Shown here one piece after another: positions 22,318 through 30,824 of a stretch of 39,774 nt of DNA. Each line of letters opens with the position of its first letter. Positions within the stretch are counted from its first letter, which is position 1. The notes under the pieces are model-generated. The model searched no databases. It was given only the letters and a program-made list of their open reading frames with translations, and had not been told where the DNA came from. The position numbers and the translations under genes are program-made. This DNA comes from Actinomycetes bacterium. GTDB lineage: Bacteria; Actinomycetota; Actinomycetes; Mycobacteriales; Mycobacteriaceae. The stretch is taken from positions 1 to 39,774 of the forward strand of contig JAEYMI010000051.1 in NCBI GenBank assembly GCA_023461275.1, given 5' to 3'.

Positions 22318-23388
22318 GTGACCACCACCCCCGACCTGTCCGCCACTTCCACCAGTGACAGACGGATCACTGCTTTCCGAGCGATCCCGTCGCCGGACAG
22401 CATCCGCAGCGAACTCCCGCTCACCGCGCGTCGTGCGCTCGCGGTGCAAGCAGACCGCGACGAGATCGCCGACATCCTCGCCGGCCGCGACGACCGACTG
22501 ATCGTGGTCGTCGGACCGTGCTCGGTGCACGATCCGATCGCTGCGCTGGACTACGCCCGACGACTCGCACCGCTGGCGCAGACGTACTCCGACCGGCTCA
22601 AGATCGTGATGCGCGTCTACTTCGAGAAGCCCCGCACCACTGTCGGGTGGAAGGGTCTGATCAACGATCCGGGCATGGACAACACCTTCGACGTCGAGCG
22701 CGGCCTGCGCACAGCGCGCTCGTTGCTGCTCGACATCATCGACCTCGGGCTGCCGGTGGGATGTGAGTTCCTGGAGCCGACCAGCCCGCAGTACATCGCC
22801 GACGCCGTCGCGTGGGGTGCGATCGGTGCGCGGACCACCGAGTCGCAGGTGCATCGCCAGTTGGCGTCGGGCCTGTCGATGCCGGTCGGATTCAAGAACG
22901 GCACCGACGGCAACATCCAGGTCGCCGTCGACGGCGTGAAAGCCGCTGCGGCACAGCATGTTTTCTTCGGTGTCGACGACTTCGGGCACGGCGCGCTGGT
23001 CGAGTCGGCGGGTAACGAGGACTGCCACGTGATCCTGCGCGGTGGCACCGGCGGACCCAACTTCGACGACGAGTCGGTACGTGGTGCGCTCGCCGTGCTG
23101 GCCAAAGCGCAACTGCCGCAACGGGTCATGATCGACTGCAGCCATGCCAACTCCGGCAAGGATCACGTCCGGCAGGCGCAGGTCGCCGAGGAGATCGCCG
23201 AGACCATTCGCGTGGCACGGCTCGAGGGCCGCGACGCCGGGATCTCCGGGGTCATGCTGGAGAGCTTCCTCGAGCCCGGCGCGCAGTCCACCGATGCCCG
23301 CCCGCTGACCTACGGCCAGTCGGTGACCGACAAGTGCATGGGATGGGAAGCCAGCGCGACCGTGCTGGCGGCGCTCGCACGTAGCTGA
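22318..23388 (+). CDS. aroF: 3-deoxy-7-phosphoheptulonate (DAHP) synthase, class I AroF/G/H type
   Basis: The 356-residue protein matches the E. coli AroFGH class: VVVGPCSVHDP, MRVYFEKPRTTVGWKGLINDP, GCEFLEPTSPQY, GFKNGTDGN, HVILRGG and MIDCSHANSGKDH with the metal-binding His. It condenses PEP and erythrose 4-phosphate, the first step toward aromatic amino acids. GTG 22318 has GAAAGG upstream. Mycobacteria mainly use a class II enzyme, so this class I form may be a second isozyme or the feedback-controlled one. The leader peptide and terminator upstream indicate attenuation by aromatic amino acid supply. Confidence 0.93.
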   Translation: MTTTPDLSATSTSDRRITAFRAIPSPDSIRSELPLTARRALAVQADRDEIADILAGRDDRLIVVVGPCSVHDPIAALDYARRLAPLAQTYSDRLKIVMRVYFEKPRTTVGWKGLINDPGMDNTFDVERGLRTARSLLLDIIDLGLPVGCEFLEPTSPQYIADAVAWGAIGARTTESQVHRQLASGLSMPVGFKNGTDGNIQVAVDGVKAAAAQHVFFGVDDFGHGALVESAGNEDCHVILRGGTGGPNFDDESVRGALAVLAKAQLPQRVMIDCSHANSGKDHVRQAQVAEEIAETIRVARLEGRDAGISGVMLESFLEPGAQSTDARPLTYGQSVTDKCMGWEASATVLAALARS

Positions 23389-23449
23389 CCTTTCTGCCCC
23401 GACGTTTCTGCCCAGAGCAGAGCCGACGACCCGAGCGTCATTCGCGACA

Positions 23450-23455
23450 TAGCAT
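23450..23455 (+). promoter_or_regulatory. -10 element of the ClgR/PopR-like gene, leaderless
   Basis: TAGCAT ends 7 nt before ATG 23463, which supports that ATG over GTG 23457. Confidence 0.4.
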
Positions 23456-23462
23456 CGTGGGC

Positions 23463-23780
23463 ATGGCAACGCACTCGCACCCCGAGCCGCTCTGGCGTGA
23501 GGTGACCGGACGTGTCCTTCGTCGTCGGCGCCACGATCGGGGCGAGCGGCTGATCGAAACCGCTGCACGGGCGGGGGTGTCCAGTCAGTACCTCTCCGAA
23601 CTCGAACGTGGCCGCAAGGATGCGTCGTCGGAGGTGTTGGCCGCGGTGGCCGGTGCACTCGACATCACGTTGCTCGACCTCACCCGCGAGGCCGCGGACG
23701 AGCTGTCGCGGTCGGCTGTGGTGGTGCCGTTCCGGGCGCCCGCGATGCGCTTCCGGGGGCCGGTCGCGCTGGCCGCCTGA
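23463..23780 (+). CDS. XRE-family regulator, ClgR/PopR-like, with Ala-Ala degron-like tail
   Basis: The 105-residue protein has the ClgR signature WREVTGRVLRRRR, then a helix-turn-helix with GVSSQYLSELERGRKDASSEVLAAVAGAL. Its C-terminus, RGPVALAA, resembles the ssrA tag. ClgR and PopR of actinomycetes activate clp genes and are degraded by ClpP through two C-terminal alanines (recalled). Here the gene is convergent with a clpP pair, 3 nt apart at the stops. The combination suggests PopR, the regulator of clpP3P4 in Streptomyces, but ClgR itself cannot be excluded. ATG 23463 is chosen from the TAGCAT -10. Confidence 0.8.
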   Translation: MATHSHPEPLWREVTGRVLRRRRHDRGERLIETAARAGVSSQYLSELERGRKDASSEVLAAVAGALDITLLDLTREAADELSRSAVVVPFRAPAMRFRGPVALAA

Positions 23781-23783
23781 CGT

Positions 23784-24383
23784 CTACGACGGGCGGGTCC
23801 GTACGTCGATGATCTGATCGGCCAGGCCATACTCGACGATCTCGTGCGCGCGTAACACCCGATCGCGGTCGGTGTCACGACGCAACGTCGACAGGTCCTG
23901 GCCGGTGTGATGGCTCAACGCCGCTTCGATCTCCTCACGAATACGCAGAATCTCCTCGGCGGCCAAGATGAGGTCAGGAATGGTGCCGCGTCCTTGACCC
24001 GACGGCTGGTGCAACAGGACCCGTGCGTGTGGGAGCACCGAGCGTCGACCGGGAGAACCGGCGGCGAGCAGCAACGCGGTCGACGACAATGCCTGCCCCA
24101 CACAGGTGGTGGCGATCGGCGCATGGCAATACTGCATGGTGTCGTAGAGCGCGAAGGTCGCCGTCACCGATCCACCCGGCGAATTGATGTACAGCTCGAT
24201 GGGCGCTTCGGGGTTGTCGGAATCGAGGTGCAGGATCTGGGCGATCAACGCGTTGGCGACGCCATCATCGAGTTCGGTGCCCAGGTAGAGGATTCGATCA
24301 TCGAGTAGCCGGCTGTAGACGTCCATCACCCGCTCACCCTGAGGAGTGCGGGTGATGACATTGGGAATCGTGTAGGTGCTCAT
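23784..24383 (-). CDS. clpP: ATP-dependent Clp protease proteolytic subunit (second of the pair)
   Basis: The 199-residue protein has a complete catalytic triad: Ser100 in GQALSSTA (canonical GQAASMGA), His125 in LLHQPSGQG and Asp170 in RRDTDRD. The oxyanion strand INSPGGSVTA is present. N-terminal residues match ClpP (YSRLLDDRILYLGTELDD), without a long propeptide. It forms a tetradecamer with its partner and needs a Clp ATPase, none of which is encoded here. Its ATG overlaps the stop of the upstream clpP (ATGA, 24380-24383). The serine context differs from the usual ClpP1/P2, fitting a ClpP3/P4 type. Confidence 0.92.
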   Translation of the reverse strand: MSTYTIPNVITRTPQGERVMDVYSRLLDDRILYLGTELDDGVANALIAQILHLDSDNPEAPIELYINSPGGSVTATFALYDTMQYCHAPIATTCVGQALSSTALLLAAGSPGRRSVLPHARVLLHQPSGQGRGTIPDLILAAEEILRIREEIEAALSHHTGQDLSTLRRDTDRDRVLRAHEIVEYGLADQIIDVRTRPS

Positions 24384-24997
24384 CCGCGGACCACTCCGAA
24401 TCCGGTGGAAGCCGCTGCGCGGGGCCGTAATTGAGAAGTATCGGAAACGATGTGATCGACGAATCCGTAGTCCACCGACTCGGTGGCAGTGAATACATGA
24501 TCGCGCAACGAGTCGTCGAAGATTCGTTCTTTCGGTTGGCCGGTCTGTTCGGCGATGATGCCCAGGACCGTATCGCGGACGTGGCGGAGGTCATCGGCTT
24601 GGACCTCGATGTCGGGTGCGTAGCCGCCGATGCCCGCCGATCCCTGGTGCAGCAGCACTTTGGCGTGCGGCAGAATGAACCGCTTGCCGCGGGTGCCGTT
24701 GCACAACAGGAATTGTCCAGCGCTGTAGGCCATTCCGAGGTTGACCGTCACCACGTCGTTGGGGATCAGGCGCATGGTGTCCATGATGGCGAGCATCGCG
24801 GGAACCGATCCACCCGGGGAATTGATCCAGAGGCTGATGTCGGTGGTGGGATCGTCGGCCGAGAGCATCACCAATTGCGCGCACAACTGGCTGCCGATTT
24901 CGTCATCGAGCGCCGAATCGAGCATCAGGATGCGTTGATTGAGAAGGCTTTCCGAGGTCCGCTTACGAAGCGGTAGTGGGTGCTTGTCATCACTCAT
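24380..24997 (-). CDS. clpP: ATP-dependent Clp protease proteolytic subunit (first of the pair)
   Basis: The 205-residue protein has Ser92 in GMAYSAGQ, His117 in LLHQGSAG and Asp161 in FDDSLRD, so the triad is intact, and INSPGGSVPA. ATG 24997 starts MSDDKHPLPLRKR; upstream in-frame codons are not ClpP-like. The gene overlaps the second clpP by 4 nt. There is no trigger factor or clpX beside the pair, unlike the housekeeping clpP1P2 locus of actinobacteria. That supports an accessory clpP3P4 operon regulated by the adjacent PopR-like protein. The promoter region (24998-25189) contains palindromes at 25039-25055 and 25064-25073. Confidence 0.92.
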   Translation of the reverse strand: MSDDKHPLPLRKRTSESLLNQRILMLDSALDDEIGSQLCAQLVMLSADDPTTDISLWINSPGGSVPAMLAIMDTMRLIPNDVVTVNLGMAYSAGQFLLCNGTRGKRFILPHAKVLLHQGSAGIGGYAPDIEVQADDLRHVRDTVLGIIAEQTGQPKERIFDDSLRDHVFTATESVDYGFVDHIVSDTSQLRPRAAASTGFGVVRG

Positions 24998-25038
24998 GTT
25001 CCCCAGGATGTCCGGAAACCGGTGACGATGTCGGTTCC

Positions 25039-25055
25039 CGCTGCCGTGAGCAGCG
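25039..25055. promoter_or_regulatory. palindrome upstream of the clpP operon
   Basis: CGCTGC-N5-GCAGCG forms perfect 6-bp arms (25039-25055), 42 bp upstream of the clpP start. A second dyad, CCGCAAGCGG, lies at 25064-25073. They could be binding sites for the ClgR/PopR-like regulator; exact agreement with published motifs was not established. Confidence 0.4.
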
Positions 25056-25189
25056 CCATGCTGCCGCAAGCGGAGGATTCTGTTCACCGCGAGTACAACG
25101 GTCGTGCGTCGGGTGCATCGTCGACTTGACTTGCCGGGAGCACCAGAGCCGCGGACGGTATGCGGCCACACCCCTTCGGAAGGCACACG

Positions 25190-26563
25190 ATGACGACGCG
25201 ACAACTCCACCTCGGTGGGTTCCTGATAGCTTCACCGGTTACCCACTCGCACGCGGCATGGCGTCATCCAGGTTCGGAGACAGACTATTTCGGTCCTGAC
25301 CACTATCACCGCGTCGGCCGGATCCTGGAACGTGGGAAGTTTGACTTCGCCTTCTTCGCCGACCTTCTCGCGGCACCGGTCCGCTTCGGTGGTGATCAGT
25401 CCGAACCGTTCCGTCGGGGCACCCAAGCCGCGGCCACCCTGGATCCCAGCCTGGTTGCGGCGAGTATCGCGGCCGTCACCAGCAGGCTCGGTATCGCGGT
25501 CACCAAGTCGACCACCTACTTCCATCCCTACGAACTGGCTCGCGTCTTCGGCTCTCTCGACCACCTCACCAAGGGACGTATCGCGTGGAATATCGTCACA
25601 TCGCTGTCGCAGGCCGAAGCACAGAACTTCGGTTACGACACCCACGTCGAGCACGACGAACGTTACTCCCGCGCTGAAGAATTCGTGACGACGGCACTCA
25701 AACTGTGGAGCAGTTGGGATGTCGATGCGGTCACCGCGGACAAGACGAGCGGGGTCTGGGCCGACCCCGACAAGATCCACACGGTCGACCACACCGGCTC
25801 GCACTACCGAACCCGTGGGCCGCTGAATCAGCCGCGTTCACCGCAGCATCGTCCGGTCTTCATCCAGGCCGGGTCGTCGGACAGGGGCAAGAACTTCGCT
25901 GCGAGGTGGGCAGAGGCGATCTTCGAGATCGACCCCACTCCTGAGGGGCGGCGCGCCTACTACGACGATGTGAAGTCCCGGGCAGTCAACTTCGGGCGAA
26001 ATCCCGATCACATCAAGGTGTTTCCGTCATTCATTCCGTTCGTCGGTGAGACCGAGTCGATCGCGCGGGAGAAGCAGCAGTTCCACAACGAACTCGCCGA
26101 TCCGATTTCCGGGCTCATCACTCTGTCCGTGCACACCGACCACGACTTCTCGCAGTACGACCTCGACGCACCGGTGGAAGACGTGCAGGTGGGTGGCACC
26201 CAGGGTCTCTTCGATGTTGCACGCAGGCTATCCCAGCGAGACAGTCTGACGTTGCGTGACATCGGCAAGCTGTACGCGCAAGGCGTTCTGCTACCCCAGT
26301 TCGTCGGAACCGCGTCGGATGTGGCCGACCAGATCGAAGAGTCGTTCCAGGGTGGGGAGGCCGACGGCTTCATCGTGTCCAGCGCCCAAACACCGGGCAG
26401 TTTCAACGATTTCGTCGACTACGTGGTACCAGAACTGCAACGACGGGGCCTGTTCCGCCGGGAGTACGAAGGGGTCACGCTGCGTGACCATCTCGGTCTG
26501 GGGTCCGCACACGACGACCTCCCGGCAGACCTGCGCGACGACGAGGTGCGGCTGGCCGGCTGA
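25190..26563 (+). CDS. FMN-dependent monooxygenase, NtaA/SnaA/DszA family
   Basis: The 457-residue protein is a luciferase-like TIM-barrel oxygenase of the nitrilotriacetate/DszA branch. Visible motifs are WRHPGSETDYF near residue 20, AFFADLLAA, STTYFHPYELARVFGSLDHLTKGRIAWNIVTS, and RPVFIQAGSSDRGKNFAARWAEAIF. It uses reduced FMN supplied by a separate reductase, which is not encoded nearby. The substrate may be a sulfur- or nitrogen-containing compound, but it cannot be told. GGAAGG precedes ATG 25190. It is divergent from the clpP operon and convergent with the PhoD gene. Confidence 0.88.
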   Translation: MTTRQLHLGGFLIASPVTHSHAAWRHPGSETDYFGPDHYHRVGRILERGKFDFAFFADLLAAPVRFGGDQSEPFRRGTQAAATLDPSLVAASIAAVTSRLGIAVTKSTTYFHPYELARVFGSLDHLTKGRIAWNIVTSLSQAEAQNFGYDTHVEHDERYSRAEEFVTTALKLWSSWDVDAVTADKTSGVWADPDKIHTVDHTGSHYRTRGPLNQPRSPQHRPVFIQAGSSDRGKNFAARWAEAIFEIDPTPEGRRAYYDDVKSRAVNFGRNPDHIKVFPSFIPFVGETESIAREKQQFHNELADPISGLITLSVHTDHDFSQYDLDAPVEDVQVGGTQGLFDVARRLSQRDSLTLRDIGKLYAQGVLLPQFVGTASDVADQIEESFQGGEADGFIVSSAQTPGSFNDFVDYVVPELQRRGLFRREYEGVTLRDHLGLGSAHDDLPADLRDDEVRLAG

Positions 26564-26593
26564 CGGGCACCGCGTTGTCACCGCGGCTGCGTG

Positions 26594-28231
26594 TCACACC
26601 ACGTCGATGGCCGGTGTTCCGTTCGGGATGGTGATCAGGGCTCGACGATGCAGCGGTGCGTTGGGATCAGCGACCGTCGACGACACCCGGAACTCGGCGT
26701 TCCAGCCGTTGGGGGACAACCGGTTCAGGACATAGCCACGTTGGGCGTTACCGAATCGGACGTGCGGTGAGGCGGCTTTGAGTTGCCGGTCGCTGCTGTC
26801 GCTGTCCTCACCGTCGGCGCCGGAGGCGATGGAGGTACCCGCCAATTCGACTCCGACGACCGGTGATTCGCGAGTGTAGGTTGAGCGGAGTTCGGACACG
26901 ACGTTGCGGTGGATGTCGCCGACGACGGACACCAGGTTCGACACCCGGCGTTCGCGTGCACCGTCGAGAATCCGGGCCCGTGACGCCTCGTAGCCGCTCC
27001 AGCCGTCCATGCTGACCGCCCGCTCACCGTTCTTTTCCCGGGCGAGATCGGCGATGGTTGTCTGGTGCGCCAACACATTCCATCGCGCGCGGCTCGCGGC
27101 GAGGCCATCGAGCAGCCAGCGTTCCTGGATGGCACCGGTGATGGTGCGTCGTGGGTCGGCGGTGGCGGCGTTCTGTGCGGTGTCGTTGTCCCCGTTGACC
27201 TGATCGCTGCGATAGGTGCGCGTGTCCAGAACGTTGAACTCGACGAGGTCGCCGTAGGAGAACCGGCGATAGGCTCGGATGTCGAGCCCATGCGGTTGCT
27301 GGGTGGTGCGCACTGGAGTGTTCTCCCACCAGGCGCGCATCGCCTGTGCGCGCCGAGCCAGGAACTGTGGGATCGGCTGATCGTCTTCCGGGATGTCGGC
27401 GGCCCAGTTGTTGTCCACCTCGTGGTCGTCGAAAATGGTGATGAACGGGCTGGCGCGGTGTGCGCGTTGCAGATTCGGGTCGAGTCGGTAGAGAGCGTAT
27501 CGATCCCGATAGTCGTCGACGGTCAGGCATTCGTGTGCGGCGGATGCCGGCATCACAGTCGTGCGCCGATGACCTCCGGTGCGCGGGATGGGCTTTTCGT
27601 AGATGTAGTCGCCGAGGTGGAACACCACGTCGGGTGCATGTGCGGCCATATCGGCGTAGGCGGGGTAGTGGCCGTCGGCCCACGACTGACACGACGCGAA
27701 CGCGAAGGTCAACGCCGACAACGGACTTCCATATCGAGGTGCGGTGCGGGTGCGCCCGACGTCGGAGATGTCACCGAAAGCCCGGAAACGGTAGAAGTAT
27801 TCGGTTTCCGGTGTCAGCCCGCGGACGTCGACGTGCACGCTGTGCCCGTTGTCCGGGCCGGCCACGGCGACCCCACGTCGGATCACCCGCGTCATTCGCT
27901 CATCGGTGGCGAGTTGCCATTCGACGGGCACCGGCACACTTCCCATTCCGCCGCTGCGGGCCAGGGGATCGGCGGCCAGCCGGGTCCAGAGCACCACCCC
28001 GTCGGGCAGTGGATCACCCGACGCGACGCCGAGGGTGAACAACCGGTCGCCGTTGCCGGGACGCGGTGACGATTGTGCGTCGGAGGCGAAAAGACCCGGT
28101 GTGCAGGCCAATCCGGCGGCCACACCGGTCCAGGTGAGGAACTGTCGTCGGCTCATCCCGGCGCGCAGTGTTTTGTCCGGGGTCAGTCGGATGGCACTCA
28201 ATCGTGGGGCGCGCTGTCCTGGGCTGGGCAT
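26594..28231 (-). CDS. phoD: PhoD-like alkaline phosphatase / phosphodiesterase, Tat-exported
   Basis: The 545-residue protein carries a twin-arginine signal: SRRQFLTWTGVAAGLACTPG at residues 27-46. An N-terminal Fn3-like domain follows (VASGDPLPDGVVLWTRL). The metallophosphatase core has ASCQSW, HLGDYIYE, FDDHEVDNNW and GDIHRN. Family members are calcium- and iron-dependent secreted phosphodiesterases/phosphatases used for phosphorus scavenging or teichoic acid turnover. The start is uncertain: ATG 28231 gives a long n-region, ATG 28156 begins MSRRQFL, a very typical Tat start; neither has a clear ribosome binding site. No Pho box was recognised. Confidence 0.9.
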   Translation of the reverse strand: MPSPGQRAPRLSAIRLTPDKTLRAGMSRRQFLTWTGVAAGLACTPGLFASDAQSSPRPGNGDRLFTLGVASGDPLPDGVVLWTRLAADPLARSGGMGSVPVPVEWQLATDERMTRVIRRGVAVAGPDNGHSVHVDVRGLTPETEYFYRFRAFGDISDVGRTRTAPRYGSPLSALTFAFASCQSWADGHYPAYADMAAHAPDVVFHLGDYIYEKPIPRTGGHRRTTVMPASAAHECLTVDDYRDRYALYRLDPNLQRAHRASPFITIFDDHEVDNNWAADIPEDDQPIPQFLARRAQAMRAWWENTPVRTTQQPHGLDIRAYRRFSYGDLVEFNVLDTRTYRSDQVNGDNDTAQNAATADPRRTITGAIQERWLLDGLAASRARWNVLAHQTTIADLAREKNGERAVSMDGWSGYEASRARILDGARERRVSNLVSVVGDIHRNVVSELRSTYTRESPVVGVELAGTSIASGADGEDSDSSDRQLKAASPHVRFGNAQRGYVLNRLSPNGWNAEFRVSSTVADPNAPLHRRALITIPNGTPAIDVV

Positions 28232-28314
28232 GGCGCCAGCCGACCAAACTCATATGGCGTCGATGCCACCTGACACCGTCTGGCGGGTGAGAACCCGATG
28301 AGCGCCGGGTGAAC

Positions 28315-28980
28315 TCAACCGGTCACGACGAGCCACACCGCGATGTAATGCAGGATCGCCGCGACGGCGGTGCAGGCGTGAAAGATCTCGTGATGGCCGA
28401 AGGTGTCCGGCCACGGATTGGGCCAGCGTGCGGCGAACAGGATGCCGCCACCGCTGTAGAGAACACCACCGACGCAGAGCAGCACGATCACCGTGATGCC
28501 GGTGTGGGCAACGAGTGCAGGACTGACCGCGATGATCACCCAGCCCAACAGGATGTAGATCGAGGTCCCCAGCCATCGCGGCGCCTCGGGCCACGACGTC
28601 TTGAGCACGATCCCACTCAGTGCGCCGGCCCAGACGATTCCCAGTACCCACCAGCCGACCGGCTTCGGCAAGGCGAGCGCACAGAACGGTGTGTAGGTGC
28701 CCGCGATGAACAGGAAGATCATCGAATGGTCGGCGCGCTTCATCCGTAGCTGCGTGCGTACCGAGCGCCAGGGGATGCGGTGATAGACCGCGCTCACCGA
28801 GAACAGACCGACGATGGTGATGGCGTAGACGGCACACGCGAGCGCTGCACCGGTGCCGCGGAGCACTGCGGCGCCGATCACCAGCGCGACGCCGGCGATC
28901 GCGGCGACGTAGGCGCTGTAGTGGTGAATGACGCCACGGAGACGTGGCTTGACGATCACCGGGGTCGTGGAGAGGGTCAC
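28315..28980 (-). CDS. hemolysin III family membrane protein (TrhA/PAQR-like)
   Basis: The 221-residue protein has seven transmembrane segments and the family motifs SAVYHRIPW, RADHSMIFLFIAGTYTPFC, and GHHEIFHACT near the C-terminus. The conserved His/Asp set resembles the zinc site of PAQR receptors. Despite the name, family members seem to act in membrane-fluidity homeostasis. GTG 28980 lies 6 nt after TACCGT on the minus strand, suggesting leaderless transcription. It is divergent from the Z-FPP synthase gene, as Rv1085c is from Rv1086. Confidence 0.9.
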   Translation of the reverse strand: MTLSTTPVIVKPRLRGVIHHYSAYVAAIAGVALVIGAAVLRGTGAALACAVYAITIVGLFSVSAVYHRIPWRSVRTQLRMKRADHSMIFLFIAGTYTPFCALALPKPVGWWVLGIVWAGALSGIVLKTSWPEAPRWLGTSIYILLGWVIIAVSPALVAHTGITVIVLLCVGGVLYSGGGILFAARWPNPWPDTFGHHEIFHACTAVAAILHYIAVWLVVTG

Positions 28981-28986
28981 GAACCT

Positions 28987-28992
28987 ACGGTA
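28987..28992 (-). promoter_or_regulatory. -10 element of the hemolysin III gene, leaderless
   Basis: TACCGT on the minus strand ends 6 nt before GTG 28980. Confidence 0.45.
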
Positions 28993-29103
28993 GCGTAACT
29001 TAGCGTTGTTCCGGACCGGCTTGAGGTGTCAGTTTCCTCTCAGGCGGGCGCGTAAAGTGTGCCGGGTGAACGGTCAGTGTCGGCGTGCGGAACGGGGTGG
29101 GAG

Positions 29104-29886
29104 ATGAAGCTGCTTCCTGACCGCCTGCGTTGGCCGCTGCTGAGCGTCTACGAACGTCGCCTCATCCAGTTGATGGATACCACGCGGCTGCCCGCGCATG
29201 TCGCGATCATCTGCGACGGCAACCGGCGGTGGGCTCGCGAGGCGGGGTTCGAAGACGTCAGCCACGGGCACCGGGTCGGCGCGCAGCGTATCGCCGACAT
29301 GCTCGGCTGGTGTCACGAACTCGGCATCGAGACCGTCACCATCTATCTGCTGTCGACCGAGAACCTGAGTCGGGATTCGGAAGAACTCGACGCCTTGATG
29401 GAGATCGTCCCCGACATCGTCGACGAGATCGCCTTGCCGGAGGGGCAGTGGCGGGTCCGGATCGTCGGGTCGCTGGATCAGTTGCCGGTCGCGGTGGCCG
29501 CGCGGTTGAAAGCGGCAGCTGAGCGCACCAGGGATCGGGCCGGGATGAACGTCAATGTCGCGGTCGGCTACGGCGGGCGCCAGGAAATCGTCGACGCGGT
29601 CAGATCTCTTCTCGCCGAGCGGATCGAAGCCGGCGACACCCCGCAGGACATGCTCGACGCGGTCACCGTCGGCGCCATCGACCAAAACCTCTACACCAAG
29701 GGACAGCCGGATCCTGACCTGGTGATCCGCACCTCCGGCGAGCAGCGCCTGAGCGGATTCCTGTTGTGGCAGAGCGCCTATTCGGAGATCTGGTTCACCG
29801 ACGCCTACTGGCCGGAGTTCCGCCGGGTCGATTTCCTACGTGCGCTACGTGACTACTCGGCGCGCAGTCGGCGGTTCGGGAAGTAG
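29104..29886 (+). CDS. (2Z,6E)-farnesyl diphosphate synthase, cis-prenyltransferase
   Basis: The 260-residue protein is a UppS-family cis-prenyltransferase. The catalytic Asp sits in IICDGNRRWAREAG; further motifs are GHRVGAQRI, YLLSTENL, and the C-terminal RTSGEQRLSGFLLWQSAYSEIWF. The DGNRRWA variant, in place of DGNGRWA, and the length match M. tuberculosis Rv1086, which makes Z-FPP as the primer for decaprenyl phosphate synthesis, so the short-chain enzyme is more likely than the long-chain one. The carrier lipid supports arabinogalactan and peptidoglycan synthesis. ATG 29104 is preceded by GGGTGGGAG. A TAAAGT hexamer at 29053-29058 may be its -10. Confidence 0.92.
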   Translation: MKLLPDRLRWPLLSVYERRLIQLMDTTRLPAHVAIICDGNRRWAREAGFEDVSHGHRVGAQRIADMLGWCHELGIETVTIYLLSTENLSRDSEELDALMEIVPDIVDEIALPEGQWRVRIVGSLDQLPVAVAARLKAAAERTRDRAGMNVNVAVGYGGRQEIVDAVRSLLAERIEAGDTPQDMLDAVTVGAIDQNLYTKGQPDPDLVIRTSGEQRLSGFLLWQSAYSEIWFTDAYWPEFRRVDFLRALRDYSARSRRFGK

Positions 29887-30689
29887 CGCCCACCTCCTGT
29901 TGATTGAGTGCTCCGCGGAGCACTCAGGTTCCTGGTGAAGAACCTTCCAACTTCGTCGGCCGCCCAAGGCGGGACGCCGGTGTGTCCGCCCATGTTGGCG
30001 GCCAGTGTCTTTTCTGCCGACCCGAAAGCGTCGAACAGGTCGAGCGCCATCTGCCGGTGATTGCCCGCGTCGTCCCACTGAAGCAGAACGTGCAGAGGAA
30101 TCGTGACCTCGCGGGCCTCTTCGATGATCGCCGTGGGGACGAAGCTACCTGCGAACAGGTTGGCCGCTGCGATCCGCTGATCGACTCGTGCCATCCGCAC
30201 ACCGATCGAGATGAACCCACCGGAGAGCCCTACCGGTCCGCGAAGTTCCGGAAGTTCGAGCAGCGCATCCAGCGTCGCCTGCCATTCCGGAACTGCCAGG
30301 TCCACGAGCGGCAGAATCAGCCGCGCGATCAAGTCGTCGTCCGGCACTCCGCCTGCCCTCACCACCTCGCGGAGGTCGGTGCGAGCTTGTTCGAAGTCCG
30401 GAATCCGTGGCCGAGTTCCGCTGCCGGGGAGTTCGACCGTGGCGGTGGCGAATCCGTCGCGGGCGCAAGCCTTGGCACGCGGGAGAAGCCGCGGATACAT
30501 CTGTTCCAACCCGCCCTGCTGACCCAGCAGGATCAGTGGAACCGTTGTTGCCGAGGCGGACTCGGGAGTCCAGAGGATTCCCGGAATGTCCCGGAAGGTG
30601 AAGTGCCGTTCGACGAGTCCGTCATCGTGGCCCTGGTCAGAAGAGAGGCCCTGGTCAGAAGAGAGGTGCAGGTCAGAAGTGAAGTGCAT
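29853..30689 (-). CDS. alpha/beta hydrolase
   Basis: The 278-residue protein resembles a dienelactone-hydrolase-like or peptidase-like alpha/beta hydrolase: PLILLGQQGGLEQMYPRLLPRAKACARDGFATATVELPGSG (oxyanion and cap start), PVGLSGGFISIGVRMA with a nucleophile elbow reading G-L-S-G-G, VTIPLHVLLQWDDAG with the likely acid, and a late NMGGHTG His. It is probably a cytoplasmic esterase; the substrate is unknown. ATG 30689 follows AAAGG. The N-terminus has a repeated SSDQGL unit from an 18-bp tandem repeat. Its 3' end overlaps the convergent Z-FPP synthase gene by 34 bp. Confidence 0.8.
   Translation of the reverse strand: MHFTSDLHLSSDQGLSSDQGHDDGLVERHFTFRDIPGILWTPESASATTVPLILLGQQGGLEQMYPRLLPRAKACARDGFATATVELPGSGTRPRIPDFEQARTDLREVVRAGGVPDDDLIARLILPLVDLAVPEWQATLDALLELPELRGPVGLSGGFISIGVRMARVDQRIAAANLFAGSFVPTAIIEEAREVTIPLHVLLQWDDAGNHRQMALDLFDAFGSAEKTLAANMGGHTGVPPWAADEVGRFFTRNLSAPRSTQSTGGGRYFPNRRLRAE
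30629..30682. repeat. 18-bp tandem repeat, two perfect and one degenerate copy
   Basis: Copies at 30629-30646 and 30647-30664 are identical (GGCCCTGGTCAGAAGAGA). The third at 30665-30682 differs at four positions. On the minus strand each perfect unit encodes SSDQGL in the N-terminus of the hydrolase, before its folded domain. Confidence 0.8.
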
Positions 30690-30824
30690 GGTCGTGCCTT
30701 TCGGAGTGCGTTGTATCGGCGCTCCCTGACGACCTATCGCCCGACCGTGACCTCGAAGAGGAGCACCCACGTCGAATTGCTCACGGGTACCACCTCCTCA
30801 CGTTGCTGCACGGACGCGGAAAGC

